64,000 bases of DNA. It comes from DATBLE01 sp963791425. GTDB lineage: Bacteria; Actinomycetota; Thermoleophilia; Gaiellales; Gaiellaceae. The translations under genes and the position numbers were made by a program. Location: contig CAWBSE010000003.1 in NCBI GenBank assembly GCA_963791425.1, positions 124,001 through 188,000 of the forward strand, in the 5' to 3' direction. Of this stretch, positions 51,557 to 59,693 are shown piece after piece; within the stretch, counting starts at the first letter, position 1; each line of letters opens with the position of its first letter. The notes under the pieces are model-generated. The model worked only from the letters and a program-made list of their open reading frames with translations, did not search any database and was not told the DNA's origin.

Positions 51557-52183
51557 TCACCCGGGCGCCTCCCCGACCGAGCTGCGCCGGAACGACAGCC
51601 GGTGCTCGGTTCCGTTCAGCAGCCGGCGGATGTTCGCCCGGTGCAGGAGGAGCACGGCGACCCCGGCGGCGACCGTGAAGATCACGACCTCCCATGGGTA
51701 CCCGGTGAGCACCTCGATCACGGGCATCGCCACCGCCGTCGCCAGCGACGCGACCGACGTGTACCGCGTCAGGATCGCGACGACGAGCCAGACTCCGAGG
51801 CCGATCGCGGCCGCCAGCGGCGCCAGGCCGAAGAGGACGCCGCCGCCGGTCGCGACCATCTTCCCGCCGCGCTGGAAGCCGAGGAAGAGCGGCCGGTAGT
51901 TCCCGATCAGCGCCGCGCTCCCCGTCGCGACCGCAACCCAGGGCTTGGCAACCTGCATCGCGACGAACGTCGGCGCAAAGCCCTTCGCCGCGTCGACCAG
52001 CACGACGAAGACGCCGGCTGCCAGCCGGCTGCGGCCGGTGAACGCGCGCGCGGCGTTCGACGCCCCGATCGTGCCGCTGCCGATCGTGCGGAGATCGACC
52101 CCCTTGAGCGCGCGGACGAGCCAGTACCCGGTCGGAATGCTCCCGGCCAGGTAGCCGCTTGCGATCAGGATCGTTGCGTTCAG
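51557..52183 (-). CDS. plsY: acyl-phosphate:glycerol-3-phosphate acyltransferase
   Basis: About 209 residues with five or more helices. YLAGSIPTGYWLVR, RTIGSGTIGASNAAR (PlsY expects GSGNxGATN), FRGGK-like FQRGGKMVATGGG and the later loop fit PlsY. It makes lysophosphatidate at the membrane. The only start that gives the family N-terminus is CTG 52183, overlapping the sodA stop (CTGA); no ATG, GTG or TTG is in frame for some 30 codons upstream. It is coupled to the superoxide dismutase gene. Confidence 0.85.
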   Translation of the reverse strand: MNATILIASGYLAGSIPTGYWLVRALKGVDLRTIGSGTIGASNAARAFTGRSRLAAGVFVVLVDAAKGFAPTFVAMQVAKPWVAVATGSAALIGNYRPLFLGFQRGGKMVATGGGVLFGLAPLAAAIGLGVWLVVAILTRYTSVASLATAVAMPVIEVLTGYPWEVVIFTVAAGVAVLLLHRANIRRLLNGTEHRLSFRRSSVGEAPG

Positions 52184-52791
52184 CGCACCGGGATGCCGTA
52201 CTTGGCGACCCAGTCGTTGACGACGTGCCAGTCGAGGTTGTTGAAGAACGCCTCGATGTACGACGCGCGGTCGGTCTGGAAGTCGAGGAAGTAGGCGTGC
52301 TCGTAGACGTCGAGCGCGACGAGTGGGCTCGCGTTCCAGACGGGGAACGTGTTCTGGGCGTCGCCGATGTAGTTGAAGAGGTGGCCCTCGTCCCAGTCGT
52401 ACGCCGTCCACGCCCAGCCGCGGCCGCCCATCCCGGTCGCCTTCAGGTCGGCGCGCCAGTCGGCCGCCGAGCCGAAGTCGCGCTTGACCAGGTCGCCGAA
52501 CGCGCCGTCCGGGTCGCCGCCGTGACCGCCGAGGTGCTCGAAGTAGATCTCGTGGTTCTTGATCCCGCCGATCGCGAAGGTCAGGTCGACCTTCAGCGAC
52601 CGCAGGTCGGAATACACCTGGTTCGCAGTCGACAGGTCGACCTCGGCGAGCTTGCCGAGGATCTCGTTCCGCTTGGCGACGTACCCCTGGTACAGCTTGT
52701 AATGGGCTTCGATGGTCTCGCGGGAGATCCCGTCCAGCTCCAGCAGGCCCGGCTTCAGCTCACGCGCGACGATCTGATCGTGGTTGCTCAT
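52180..52791 (-). CDS. Fe/Mn superoxide dismutase, divergent
   Basis: 203 residues from ATG 52791, with AAAGGAA upstream. The metal ligands can be placed: His in ETIEAHYKLYQGYV, His in GGIKNHEIYFEHLGGHGG, and Asp and His in ALDVYEHAYFLDF (canonical DxWEHAY with Trp changed to Tyr). It converts superoxide to peroxide and oxygen. It precedes plsY with a CTGA overlap. The longer open frame upstream is disfavoured by the ribosome site. Confidence 0.88.
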   Translation of the reverse strand: MSNHDQIVARELKPGLLELDGISRETIEAHYKLYQGYVAKRNEILGKLAEVDLSTANQVYSDLRSLKVDLTFAIGGIKNHEIYFEHLGGHGGDPDGAFGDLVKRDFGSAADWRADLKATGMGGRGWAWTAYDWDEGHLFNYIGDAQNTFPVWNASPLVALDVYEHAYFLDFQTDRASYIEAFFNNLDWHVVNDWVAKYGIPVR

Positions 52792-52930
52792 CGGTTCCTT
52801 TCCTCTCGATACGAACGCGCGAGGAGCATATCGCCCGTGAATCCGGAGGGGCGCCAAACCCGTAGCAATGACGATGGGTCTCGCCCTCGCAATCAGTATC
52901 GGCTTGCCCTCGCGGCCAGAAGCCGCGACG

Positions 52931-53485
52931 ATGGCGCGGGTGTCCGCGATCGAACCGACCGACGAGGAACTGCTCGCGCGCGTCGCCGACGGCGACCGCG
53001 ACGCGTTCGGCGACCTCTACCAGCGGTATGCGCGCGCCGTGCTCGGCCTCGCGTTGCGCCGGCTGGGCGACCGCGGCCGCGCCGAGGACGCGCAGCAGGA
53101 GGCGTTCACGTCGGTGTGGCGGGCGGCACGGAGCTACAAGCCCGACCGCGGGCCGGTCGCGCCCTGGCTCTACGCGGTCGCCCGCAATGCGATCGCCGAC
53201 CGCGGCCGCGCGAAGAACGAGCCGGCGGTCGAGGTGCCCGACTCGGCATCCGACGAGCTCGGCCCGCCCGATCGCGCCGAGCAGTCCTGGGTCTCGTGGC
53301 GCGTCCACCGAGCGATGGAGGACGTTCCGGATTCCGAGCGAACCGTGCTGCAGCTCGCCTACTGGAGCGGGCTGTCGCAGAGCGAGATCGCCGAGTTCCT
53401 GGGCATCCCGCTCGGTACCGTGAAGACACGCACCCGCAGCGGGCTGCGACGACTGGCGGAGGCGCTCGAGGAGGAGCTCGGATGA
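52931..53485 (+). CDS. ECF-type RNA polymerase sigma factor
   Basis: 184 residues from ATG 52931. Region 2 is FGDLYQRYARAVLGLALRRL plus AEDAQQEAFTSVWRAA, and region 4 is SGLSQSEIAEFLGIPLGTVK. There is no region 3. ATG 52868 is an alternative, adding a hydrophobic stretch foreign to the family. The stop overlaps the anti-sigma start (ATGA), the standard arrangement of sigma factor and its inhibitor. Confidence 0.9.
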   Translation: MARVSAIEPTDEELLARVADGDRDAFGDLYQRYARAVLGLALRRLGDRGRAEDAQQEAFTSVWRAARSYKPDRGPVAPWLYAVARNAIADRGRAKNEPAVEVPDSASDELGPPDRAEQSWVSWRVHRAMEDVPDSERTVLQLAYWSGLSQSEIAEFLGIPLGTVKTRTRSGLRRLAEALEEELG

Positions 53486-54105
53486 GCGACAAGGGACCCG
53501 ATTTCTTCGATCTGGTCGGTGACGACGGATCGCCACAGGAGCTGGAGCAGCTCCGGTACGCGCACGACCTCCTGGTCGCGGCCGGCCCTGCGCCGGAGCT
53601 CTCCCCCAGCCTCGCGGAGGCGCCGGGGGCGAAGGCACGCAGCCGCTCGTCCTCGTCTGCCCGGACGCCTCGCCGGCGCGCCGGCACCGCGTTCCTGCTC
53701 GCCGGCGCGGTCGCGGCAGCAGCCTTCGGCATCGGCTTCCTCGTCGCCGACCGCGGCTCGGGCGACTTCACGGCCAAGGGATCTCCGATCGCAATGCACC
53801 CGCCGTCGGGCGCCGGCAACGACGCCGCGCGCGCCTCGGTGCTGGTCGGCAATCGCGACGAGGTCGGCAACTGGCCGCTGCTCGTCCGGGTCAGCGGGCT
53901 GAAGCCGCTGGCCAAGGGGCAGTGGTACGAGCTCTACCTCACCCGCAAGGGGAAGATCACCGACTGGTGCGGCGCCTTCTCGGTCAAGAAGACCGGGAGG
54001 ACATCGGTGCGCTTCTCGGTGCCGTACTCGCTCAAGGGCGAGGTCGGCTGGGTGGTCACGACCGGCACGCGGCGCGCCGACCAGCAGGTGCTGCTCTCGA
54101 CGTAG
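53482..54105 (+). CDS. anti-sigma factor, RskA-like
   Basis: 207 residues. A short cytoplasmic part (~65 residues, without a HxxxCxxC zinc motif) is followed by one membrane helix (AFLLAGAVAAAAFGIGFLVA). The extracytoplasmic domain contains GQWYELYLTRKGKITDWCG and is typical of the C-terminal domain of RskA. It would hold the sigma factor at the membrane until a signal triggers release. Coupled by ATGA to the sigma gene. Confidence 0.82.
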   Translation: MSDKGPDFFDLVGDDGSPQELEQLRYAHDLLVAAGPAPELSPSLAEAPGAKARSRSSSSARTPRRRAGTAFLLAGAVAAAAFGIGFLVADRGSGDFTAKGSPIAMHPPSGAGNDAARASVLVGNRDEVGNWPLLVRVSGLKPLAKGQWYELYLTRKGKITDWCGAFSVKKTGRTSVRFSVPYSLKGEVGWVVTTGTRRADQQVLLST

Positions 54106-54112
54106 AGCGGCG

Positions 54113-54820
54113 CTACGGCGCTGTGCGGTCGTTCGCGACGAAGGCCGCGTGCGTGACGGGCATGTGCCCGGCGAAGAACTGCTCGACCGCCTCGGCGTAG
54201 CGCCGGATCTCGCGCTGCGCGGTCTCGGAGGCGCGGAGCGAGACGAAGTTCATCAGCGACCGCGCGTTGATCGTCCAGTAGAACTCGGTGTAGGCGCCGA
54301 CCGGTATCACGCAGCGGGCGAGCTCGCGGGCGACGCCCTGCTCGACGAGCCGCTCGTACGTCTCGAAGGCAGCGTCGTACACGGCGCGCAGCTCGTCTCG
54401 GGTCTGCTCGGCGAGCTCGGCGGCGACCGGCTCGAAGGTGTAGGCGCCGGGCTTGCCGACCTGGGTGCGGACATCCTCGGGCTCGGGGACGTAGAAGTCG
54501 TCGCTCGCCTTCGCGTACCGCATCGAGAACTCGTTGAACGAGCCGACCCGGTGCCGCATCCACTCGCGCGCGACGAAGATCGGGCAGCGGATGTGGAAGC
54601 GGAAGGCGTTGTGCTCGAAGGGCGTTCCGTGTCGGTCGCGCATCAGGAAGCGGATCAGACCCTCGTCCGACTCGTCCATGTCGTCCTTCTTCCGCGCGAA
54701 CGAAACACGGGCGCCGTTCACGACCGAGAGGTCGCTCGCCATCGATCCATCCAGACGGACGAAACCGTGGTCGAGAACGGGAATCGTGTTCTCAGGTATC
54801 AGTTCGGGTGTGTCATCCAC
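54113..54820 (-). CDS. thyX: FAD-dependent thymidylate synthase
   Basis: 235 residues. The signature RHRVGSFNEFSMRY (RHRxxSxNExSxRY) is complete, along with the start SVVNGARVSFARKK and ARCVIPVGAYTEFYW. It makes dTMP from dUMP with methylene-tetrahydrofolate and FAD. Its 5' end overlaps the DUF72 gene head to head by about 11 bp. Placement beyond FolE2 fits a folate-linked neighbourhood but proves nothing. Confidence 0.95.
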   Translation of the reverse strand: MDDTPELIPENTIPVLDHGFVRLDGSMASDLSVVNGARVSFARKKDDMDESDEGLIRFLMRDRHGTPFEHNAFRFHIRCPIFVAREWMRHRVGSFNEFSMRYAKASDDFYVPEPEDVRTQVGKPGAYTFEPVAAELAEQTRDELRAVYDAAFETYERLVEQGVARELARCVIPVGAYTEFYWTINARSLMNFVSLRASETAQREIRRYAEAVEQFFAGHMPVTHAAFVANDRTAP

Positions 54821-55454
54821 CAGGACGGCGAGTGTAGCGAGGGCGTATGTCGGATCCTCCGGATTCTCCTACCCCTCGTGGAAGCCGGACTTCTATCCGG
54901 CCGGGACGCCCCAGCGCGAGTTCCTGCGCGCGTACGCGGAGCGACTGAACACGGTCGAGTTGAACACGACCGCCTACCGGCTGCCCGCGGAGGAGCAGTT
55001 CCGCCGCTGGGCGGACGAGACACCCGACGGCTTCCGGTTCGCGGTGAAGGTGCCACACCCCAATCGGCTTGCGGCGTTCAGCGAGCGCGTGCGTGGGCTC
55101 GGCGAGAAGCTCGGCCCGGTGCGGATCGTGATCCAACAGGTTCGCGACGACGCGTTCCTCGAACGCCTGATCGGCTCGCTCGACCCCGGCCGCCGGTGGG
55201 CGCTCGACTTCCGGCACGACTCCTGGGCCGGAGTTCCGACCGGCCACGCGGTCGCCGTGGACGCGCTCGACGGCGACGCGCCGTTCCGCTACCTGCGCCT
55301 GCGCGAGCCGCCGTACGACGAGGCGGCCCTCGCCGCGTGGGCCGACCGGCTCCGCCCCGTGCTCGCCGGCGGGGTCGAGGTCTACGCGTACTTCAAGCAC
55401 GAGGACGAGCCGACGGCGCCCGCGTACGCCGCGCGCCTGCTCGAGCTCCTCTAG
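54810..55454 (+). CDS. DUF72 family protein
   Basis: 214 residues. YVGSSGFSYPSWKPDFYPAG, then LNTVELNTTAYRLP, FAVKVPHPNRLAAF and a C-terminal EVYAYFKHEDEPTAP are DUF72 (YecE-like TIM-barrel) hallmarks. Biochemical role unknown. GTG 54810 is the first usable start; family members start about 13 residues later, so the exact start is open. It overlaps thyX head to head, which leaves no room for a conventional promoter between them. Confidence 0.82.
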   Translation: MSSTRTASVARAYVGSSGFSYPSWKPDFYPAGTPQREFLRAYAERLNTVELNTTAYRLPAEEQFRRWADETPDGFRFAVKVPHPNRLAAFSERVRGLGEKLGPVRIVIQQVRDDAFLERLIGSLDPGRRWALDFRHDSWAGVPTGHAVAVDALDGDAPFRYLRLREPPYDEAALAAWADRLRPVLAGGVEVYAYFKHEDEPTAPAYAARLLELL

Positions 55455-55515
55455 GGACATTCCCCGAATGGGGACTGTCGCTGCAGGCCGAGCCTCGCTA
55501 CCGTTCGTCCTTCGG

Positions 55516-56289
55516 ATGAAGCGCCTCGCCCTCATCGCCGTTGCAGCCGCCGCGCTTCTCGCCGGCGGCGGCGCAGGCGCGGCCGGCTGGTGGGCGCCGC
55601 CGCTCGACTCGACCTTCCAGCTCCAGTTCGGCGGGCTCCCCGTCGACCAGTCCGTATCCGCGTCGGTCTTCGACCTCGACGGCTTCGACACCACCGCCGC
55701 GACGGTGACCTCGCTCCACGGCAGCGGCAAGCATGTCGTCTGCTACCTCGACGCGGGCACCTGGGAGAAGTGGCGGCCGGACGCGAGCCAGTACCCGAAG
55801 GCCGTGCTCGGCAAGGGCAACGGCTGGCCCGGCGAGAAGTGGCTCGACATCCGCCGCCTCGACGTCCTCGGGCCGGTCCTCGGCGCGCGGATGGACATGT
55901 GCGCCGCGAAGGGGTTCGACGCGATCGAGTTCGACAACGTCGACGGGTACGCGAACAAGACCGGGTTCAAGCTGACCGCGGCCGACCAGCTCACGTTCGA
56001 CGGGTGGCTCGCGACCCAGGCGCACGCGCGCGGGCTCGGGGTCGGGCTGAAGAACGACCTCGATCAGATCCCCGCCCTCGTCTCGTCGTTCGACTTCGCG
56101 ATCGACGAGCAGTGCGCGCAGTACAAGGAGTGCGCCGCGCTCAGCCCGTTCGTCTCGGCGGGCAAGCCGGTGTTCGAGATCGAGTACAAGCTGACCAAGC
56201 CGAAGTTCTGCGCGCAGGCCGCGGCGCTCGGCTTCGCGGCGATGCGCAAGCACCTCGAGCTCGACGCCTGGCGCGACCCCTGTCCCTAG
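55516..56289 (+). CDS. secreted glycoside hydrolase family 114-like protein
   Basis: 257 residues from ATG 55516 with a clear signal peptide (KRLALIAVAAAALLAGGGAG). VFDLDGFDTTAATV, HVVCYLDAGTWEKWRPD, LDIRRLDVLGPVLGARMDM and FDAIEFDNVDGYANKTGF match GH114 (endo-alpha-1,4-polygalactosaminidase-like, TIM barrel). It may act on an amino-sugar exopolymer. A longer start at 55468 would bury the signal peptide. It converges with the PLP-enzyme gene (4-bp overlap). Confidence 0.83.
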   Translation: MKRLALIAVAAAALLAGGGAGAAGWWAPPLDSTFQLQFGGLPVDQSVSASVFDLDGFDTTAATVTSLHGSGKHVVCYLDAGTWEKWRPDASQYPKAVLGKGNGWPGEKWLDIRRLDVLGPVLGARMDMCAAKGFDAIEFDNVDGYANKTGFKLTAADQLTFDGWLATQAHARGLGVGLKNDLDQIPALVSSFDFAIDEQCAQYKECAALSPFVSAGKPVFEIEYKLTKPKFCAQAAALGFAAMRKHLELDAWRDPCP

Positions 56290-57437
56290 AAACGCGCGGC
56301 GGTATCGAGGTGCCGCTCGTGCGCGCCGGTCGCGAGGATGTCCTCGACCTGCCCGATCGCGAAGTCGAGCTCCTCCTCGGTGTTGAAGAAGTGCGGACCG
56401 AGGCGAAGGCCGACGTCGGGGCGGAAGTCACACAGGATCTGCCGCTCGGCGAGCTCCCTGTGCACGCCCTCGAAGCCCGGCACCCGGATCGTGACGCTGG
56501 CGCCGCGGCGCGACTGGTCGCGCTGTGACGTCACCTCGAAGCCGGCCCGGTCGGCGAGGTCGATCAGGTGGTCGGTCAGGTCGAGCGAGCGGCGCCGGAT
56601 CGCGTCGACGCCGGCCTCCTCGATCACGTCGTAGCCGGCGGTCGCGGCGAAGAGCGCCGGCACGTTCGGCGTCCCGGTGAGGAAGCGCGCGATCCCGTCG
56701 GCGTACTCCAGCTCGGGCTCGAACGCGAACGGCCGCGCGTGGCCCTGCCAGCCGACGAACGCGGGCTCGAGCGACTCGATCAGGTCGGGCCGCACGTAGA
56801 GCCAGCCCGCGCCGGGCCCGCCGCACAGCCATTTCACCGAGCCGCCGGTGGCGAACGAGACGCCCATGCGCTGGACGTCGATCGGCACCGCCCCGGCCGA
56901 CTGGTACGCGTCCAGGATCACGTGCGCGCCCACCTCCGCCGCGCGCTTCTGGATCTCGGTCACGTCCTGAAGCTCGGCGACCTTGAACAGCACGTGGCTG
57001 AGCGGGACGAGCAGCGTGCGCTCGTCGATCGCGTCGATCAGCGCGTCGAGGTCGGGTACGACCTCGATCTCCGCGCCGGGCTGCGCCTGCAGCAGATAGC
57101 GCACGGAGGGAAACTCGCCCTCGACGTACACGATCCTGTTCCGCGGCGGCTCGAGGCGGAAGCACGACAGGATCACCGCGATCGCGACGGTGACGTTCTG
57201 GTGCATGCACGTCGTCCCGGCGGGCGCGCCGATGATCCGGCCGACCTGGTCGCCGACCGTCGTCGGCATGTCCCACCAGCCCTCGCCCCACGAGCGGATC
57301 CCGCGCGTCTTCCACATGTGCGCGTACTCGAGGACGCGATCCTCGGCGGCGGCCGGCATCGCCGCCAGCGAGTGGTTGATCAGGTAGGTCGTGTCCGCGA
57401 GGATCGGGAACCGGCCGCGGTAGTCGGCGACGTCCAC
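56286..57437 (-). CDS. class V aminotransferase-fold PLP enzyme, kynureninase-like
   Basis: 383 residues from GTG 57437. FPILADTTYLINHSLAAMP, then HVILDAYQSAGAVPIDVQR (Asp binding pyridine nitrogen) and TGGSVKWLCGGPGAGWLYV (PLP Lys) match the kynureninase-related branch. The conserved HQNVT supports the same. True kynureninase activity cannot be claimed: no other tryptophan-degradation gene is near. It is divergent from the M20 gene with a 23-bp gap. Confidence 0.83.
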   Translation of the reverse strand: MDVADYRGRFPILADTTYLINHSLAAMPAAAEDRVLEYAHMWKTRGIRSWGEGWWDMPTTVGDQVGRIIGAPAGTTCMHQNVTVAIAVILSCFRLEPPRNRIVYVEGEFPSVRYLLQAQPGAEIEVVPDLDALIDAIDERTLLVPLSHVLFKVAELQDVTEIQKRAAEVGAHVILDAYQSAGAVPIDVQRMGVSFATGGSVKWLCGGPGAGWLYVRPDLIESLEPAFVGWQGHARPFAFEPELEYADGIARFLTGTPNVPALFAATAGYDVIEEAGVDAIRRRSLDLTDHLIDLADRAGFEVTSQRDQSRRGASVTIRVPGFEGVHRELAERQILCDFRPDVGLRLGPHFFNTEEELDFAIGQVEDILATGAHERHLDTAARF

Positions 57438-57460
57438 GCGGCGAGTATAGGGTCGAAGAG

Positions 57461-58561
57461 ATGGACGTCCTCCCGCTGCTCGAGCGGCTGGTCTCGATCG
57501 ACTCCGTCAATCCCGCGTTCGGCGGGCCGGGCGAGGGCGAGATCGCCGCCTTCGTCGCCGACTGGGCGCGCGACGCGGGACTCGACGTCGAGGTCGAGGA
57601 GGCGGCGCCCGGCCGCCCGAACGTGACCGCGATCGCACGTGGCAGCGGCGGCGGCAAGACGCTGCTGCTGAACGGCCACCTGGACACGGTCGGGCTCGAC
57701 GGGACGGACGAGCCGCGCGTCCAGGCGGGCCGGCTGTACGGACGCGGCGCCTACGACATGAAGGGCGGGCTCGCGGCCTGCCTGGTCACGGCCGCGGACG
57801 CCGCGAAGCGCGGGCTGCGCGGCGACGTGGTCGTCAGCGCGGTGGTCGACGAGGAACTGTCGTCGATCGGCACACAGTCCGCGCTCAAGAGCATCCGCGC
57901 CGACGCGGCGATCGTCGCCGAGCCGACGGAGATGCGCGTGGCGATCGCCCACAAGGGCTTCGTCGCGTTCGAGATCGAGACGCACGGCCGCGCGGCGCAC
58001 GGCTCACGGCCGGATCTCGGCGTCGACGCGATCGCCAAGATGGGCCACGTCCTGGTCGGGCTGGAGTCGCTCGACCGGGCACTGCGCGAGCATCCCAGCC
58101 ACCCGCTGCTCGGCGCCGGCTCGATCCATTCGGGCGTCGTCGCGGGCGGCACGGCGTTCTCGATCTACCCGGACCGGTGCGTGCTCCAGGCCGAGCGGCG
58201 GACGCTGCCGGGCGAGTCGATCTACCAGATCGAGGCCGAGATCCAGGGGCTGCTCGACCGGCTCCGCCACTCCGACGACGACTTCAAGGGCAGCTGGCGC
58301 GTGGTCGCAGCCCGGCATCCCCACGAGGTCGGCCGGGCCGAGGAGATCGTCCGCCTGGTCGGCCGGTACGCGGGCGCGCCGGAGCCGGTCGGCGCGGCGT
58401 TCTGGACGGACGCCGCCCTGATCGGTGAGTCGATGATCCCGACCGTCGTGTTCGGCCCGGGCGGCGAGGGCGCGCACGCCGACATCGAGTGGGTCTCGCT
58501 CGAGGACGTCGAGCGCTGCGCCGCCGTGTTCCTCTCGGTCGCCACCGAGTTCTGCGGCTGA
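57461..58561 (+). CDS. M20 family metallopeptidase (ArgE/DapE-like)
   Basis: 366 residues. LLLNGHLDTVG (metal His/Asp), GRGAYDMKGGLAA (bridging Asp), SAVVDEELSSIGTQS (catalytic Glu) and AHKGFVAFEIETHGRAAHGS (dimerization domain) are the M20 pattern. Likely substrates are N-acyl amino acids or dipeptides. The spacing of 23 bp to the divergent PLP gene implies very short leaders. Followed by the alpha/beta hydrolase after 17 bp. Confidence 0.9.
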   Translation: MDVLPLLERLVSIDSVNPAFGGPGEGEIAAFVADWARDAGLDVEVEEAAPGRPNVTAIARGSGGGKTLLLNGHLDTVGLDGTDEPRVQAGRLYGRGAYDMKGGLAACLVTAADAAKRGLRGDVVVSAVVDEELSSIGTQSALKSIRADAAIVAEPTEMRVAIAHKGFVAFEIETHGRAAHGSRPDLGVDAIAKMGHVLVGLESLDRALREHPSHPLLGAGSIHSGVVAGGTAFSIYPDRCVLQAERRTLPGESIYQIEAEIQGLLDRLRHSDDDFKGSWRVVAARHPHEVGRAEEIVRLVGRYAGAPEPVGAAFWTDAALIGESMIPTVVFGPGGEGAHADIEWVSLEDVERCAAVFLSVATEFCG

Positions 58562-58578
58562 TCATCTAGGCTCGCGCG

Positions 58579-59325
58579 ATGGGCACGGTTCTCCTGATTC
58601 ACGCGGGCATTGCGGACCGCAGCATGTGGCAGCCGCAGATCGGCGCGCTCGAGGCGGTCGGCCACCGGGTGCTCGCGCCCGACCTGCGCGGCTTCGGGGA
58701 GCGGCCGCTCGAGCCGGCGCCGTTCTCGTACGTACGCGACGTCGAGGCGCTCCTCGACGGCCCCGCGAATGTCGTCGGCAACTCACTCGGCGGCCGGGTG
58801 GCGCTCGAGCTGGCGGTGCTGCGGCCGGATCTCGTCGAGCGGCTCGTGGTGATCGCTCCCGGCATGCCCGGCTGGGCGTGGTCCGACGAGACGCGCGCCG
58901 GCTGGGCTGCGGAGGAGACCGCGTACGAGGCGGGCGATCTCGCGGCGGCGGCCGAGGCGAGCGTCCATCAGTGGATCGACGGCCCCCGGCGCGCACCCGA
59001 GGAGGTCGACCCGGCAATGCGCGCGGCCGTCACCGAGATGGTCCTTCGCTCCTATGAGATGCAGCACGCGGGCTGGGATGGAGGTGCGGAAGAGGAAGCC
59101 GCCCTCGACCCCCCGGTCAACGAGCGGCTCGGCGAGATCGGCTGCGCGACGCTGGTCGTGGTCGGTGACGAGGACATCGCCGACATGCAGGCGATCGCCA
59201 CCCACGTCGCCGGCTCGATCGGCGGCGCCCGGCTCGAGACGATCGCCGACGCATCGCATCTGCCGAGCCTCGAGCGGGCCGCCGAGTTCAACGACCTCCT
59301 GCTCGGCTTCCTCGACGAACGGTAG
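58579..59325 (+). CDS. alpha/beta hydrolase
   Basis: 248 residues. VLLIHAGIADRSMWQPQIGAL, then the elbow VVGNSLGGRVALEL (Ser), the acid in VVVGDEDIADMQ and the final His in IADASHLPSLER give a complete triad. The oxyanion HG is HA here. The esterase/lactonase class cannot be refined. It is probably in one transcript with the M20 peptidase gene. Confidence 0.87.
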   Translation: MGTVLLIHAGIADRSMWQPQIGALEAVGHRVLAPDLRGFGERPLEPAPFSYVRDVEALLDGPANVVGNSLGGRVALELAVLRPDLVERLVVIAPGMPGWAWSDETRAGWAAEETAYEAGDLAAAAEASVHQWIDGPRRAPEEVDPAMRAAVTEMVLRSYEMQHAGWDGGAEEEAALDPPVNERLGEIGCATLVVVGDEDIADMQAIATHVAGSIGGARLETIADASHLPSLERAAEFNDLLLGFLDER

Positions 59326-59333
59326 GGCCTCGC

Positions 59334-59606
59334 TCACTCCTTCCGCCCGCGACGGAACGCGCACCTGGCTACCACCCACGTGCCGAGGAACGCGAACAGG
59401 GCGAGTCCGCCGGCCGTCGGAATGACGACGCGGTCGCCTTGCATGCTGTCGATCTCGATGTTCGGCCCGAAGACGGCGTCGAACAGGACCGCGAGCCACA
59501 TCACGACGATGGCCAGCGAGCCCCACATCTCCGGGACCAGAAGCTGCGGCCTCCACGACCGCGTCTCTCCCATCGTGGCTGAAGGATCGTGCGACATGGT
59601 CGCCAT
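59334..59606 (-). CDS. small two-helix membrane protein
   Basis: 90 residues from ATG 59606, with GAGGTA 3 nt upstream. Two hydrophobic segments (LAIVVMWLAVLFDAVFG, then GGLALFAFLGTWVVARC) frame a short outer loop, and a basic C-terminus (FRRGRKE) faces the cytoplasm. No family recognised. It is isolated between the hydrolase and epimerase genes. Confidence 0.6.
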   Translation of the reverse strand: MATMSHDPSATMGETRSWRPQLLVPEMWGSLAIVVMWLAVLFDAVFGPNIEIDSMQGDRVVIPTAGGLALFAFLGTWVVARCAFRRGRKE

Positions 59607-59693
59607 GGGTACCTCGCTTTCTCGGTGCGGACGAATCAGGCACACCGATAGCGACCGACACGGCGCCCGACCAGATCAGAATTCGCTGTCGGG

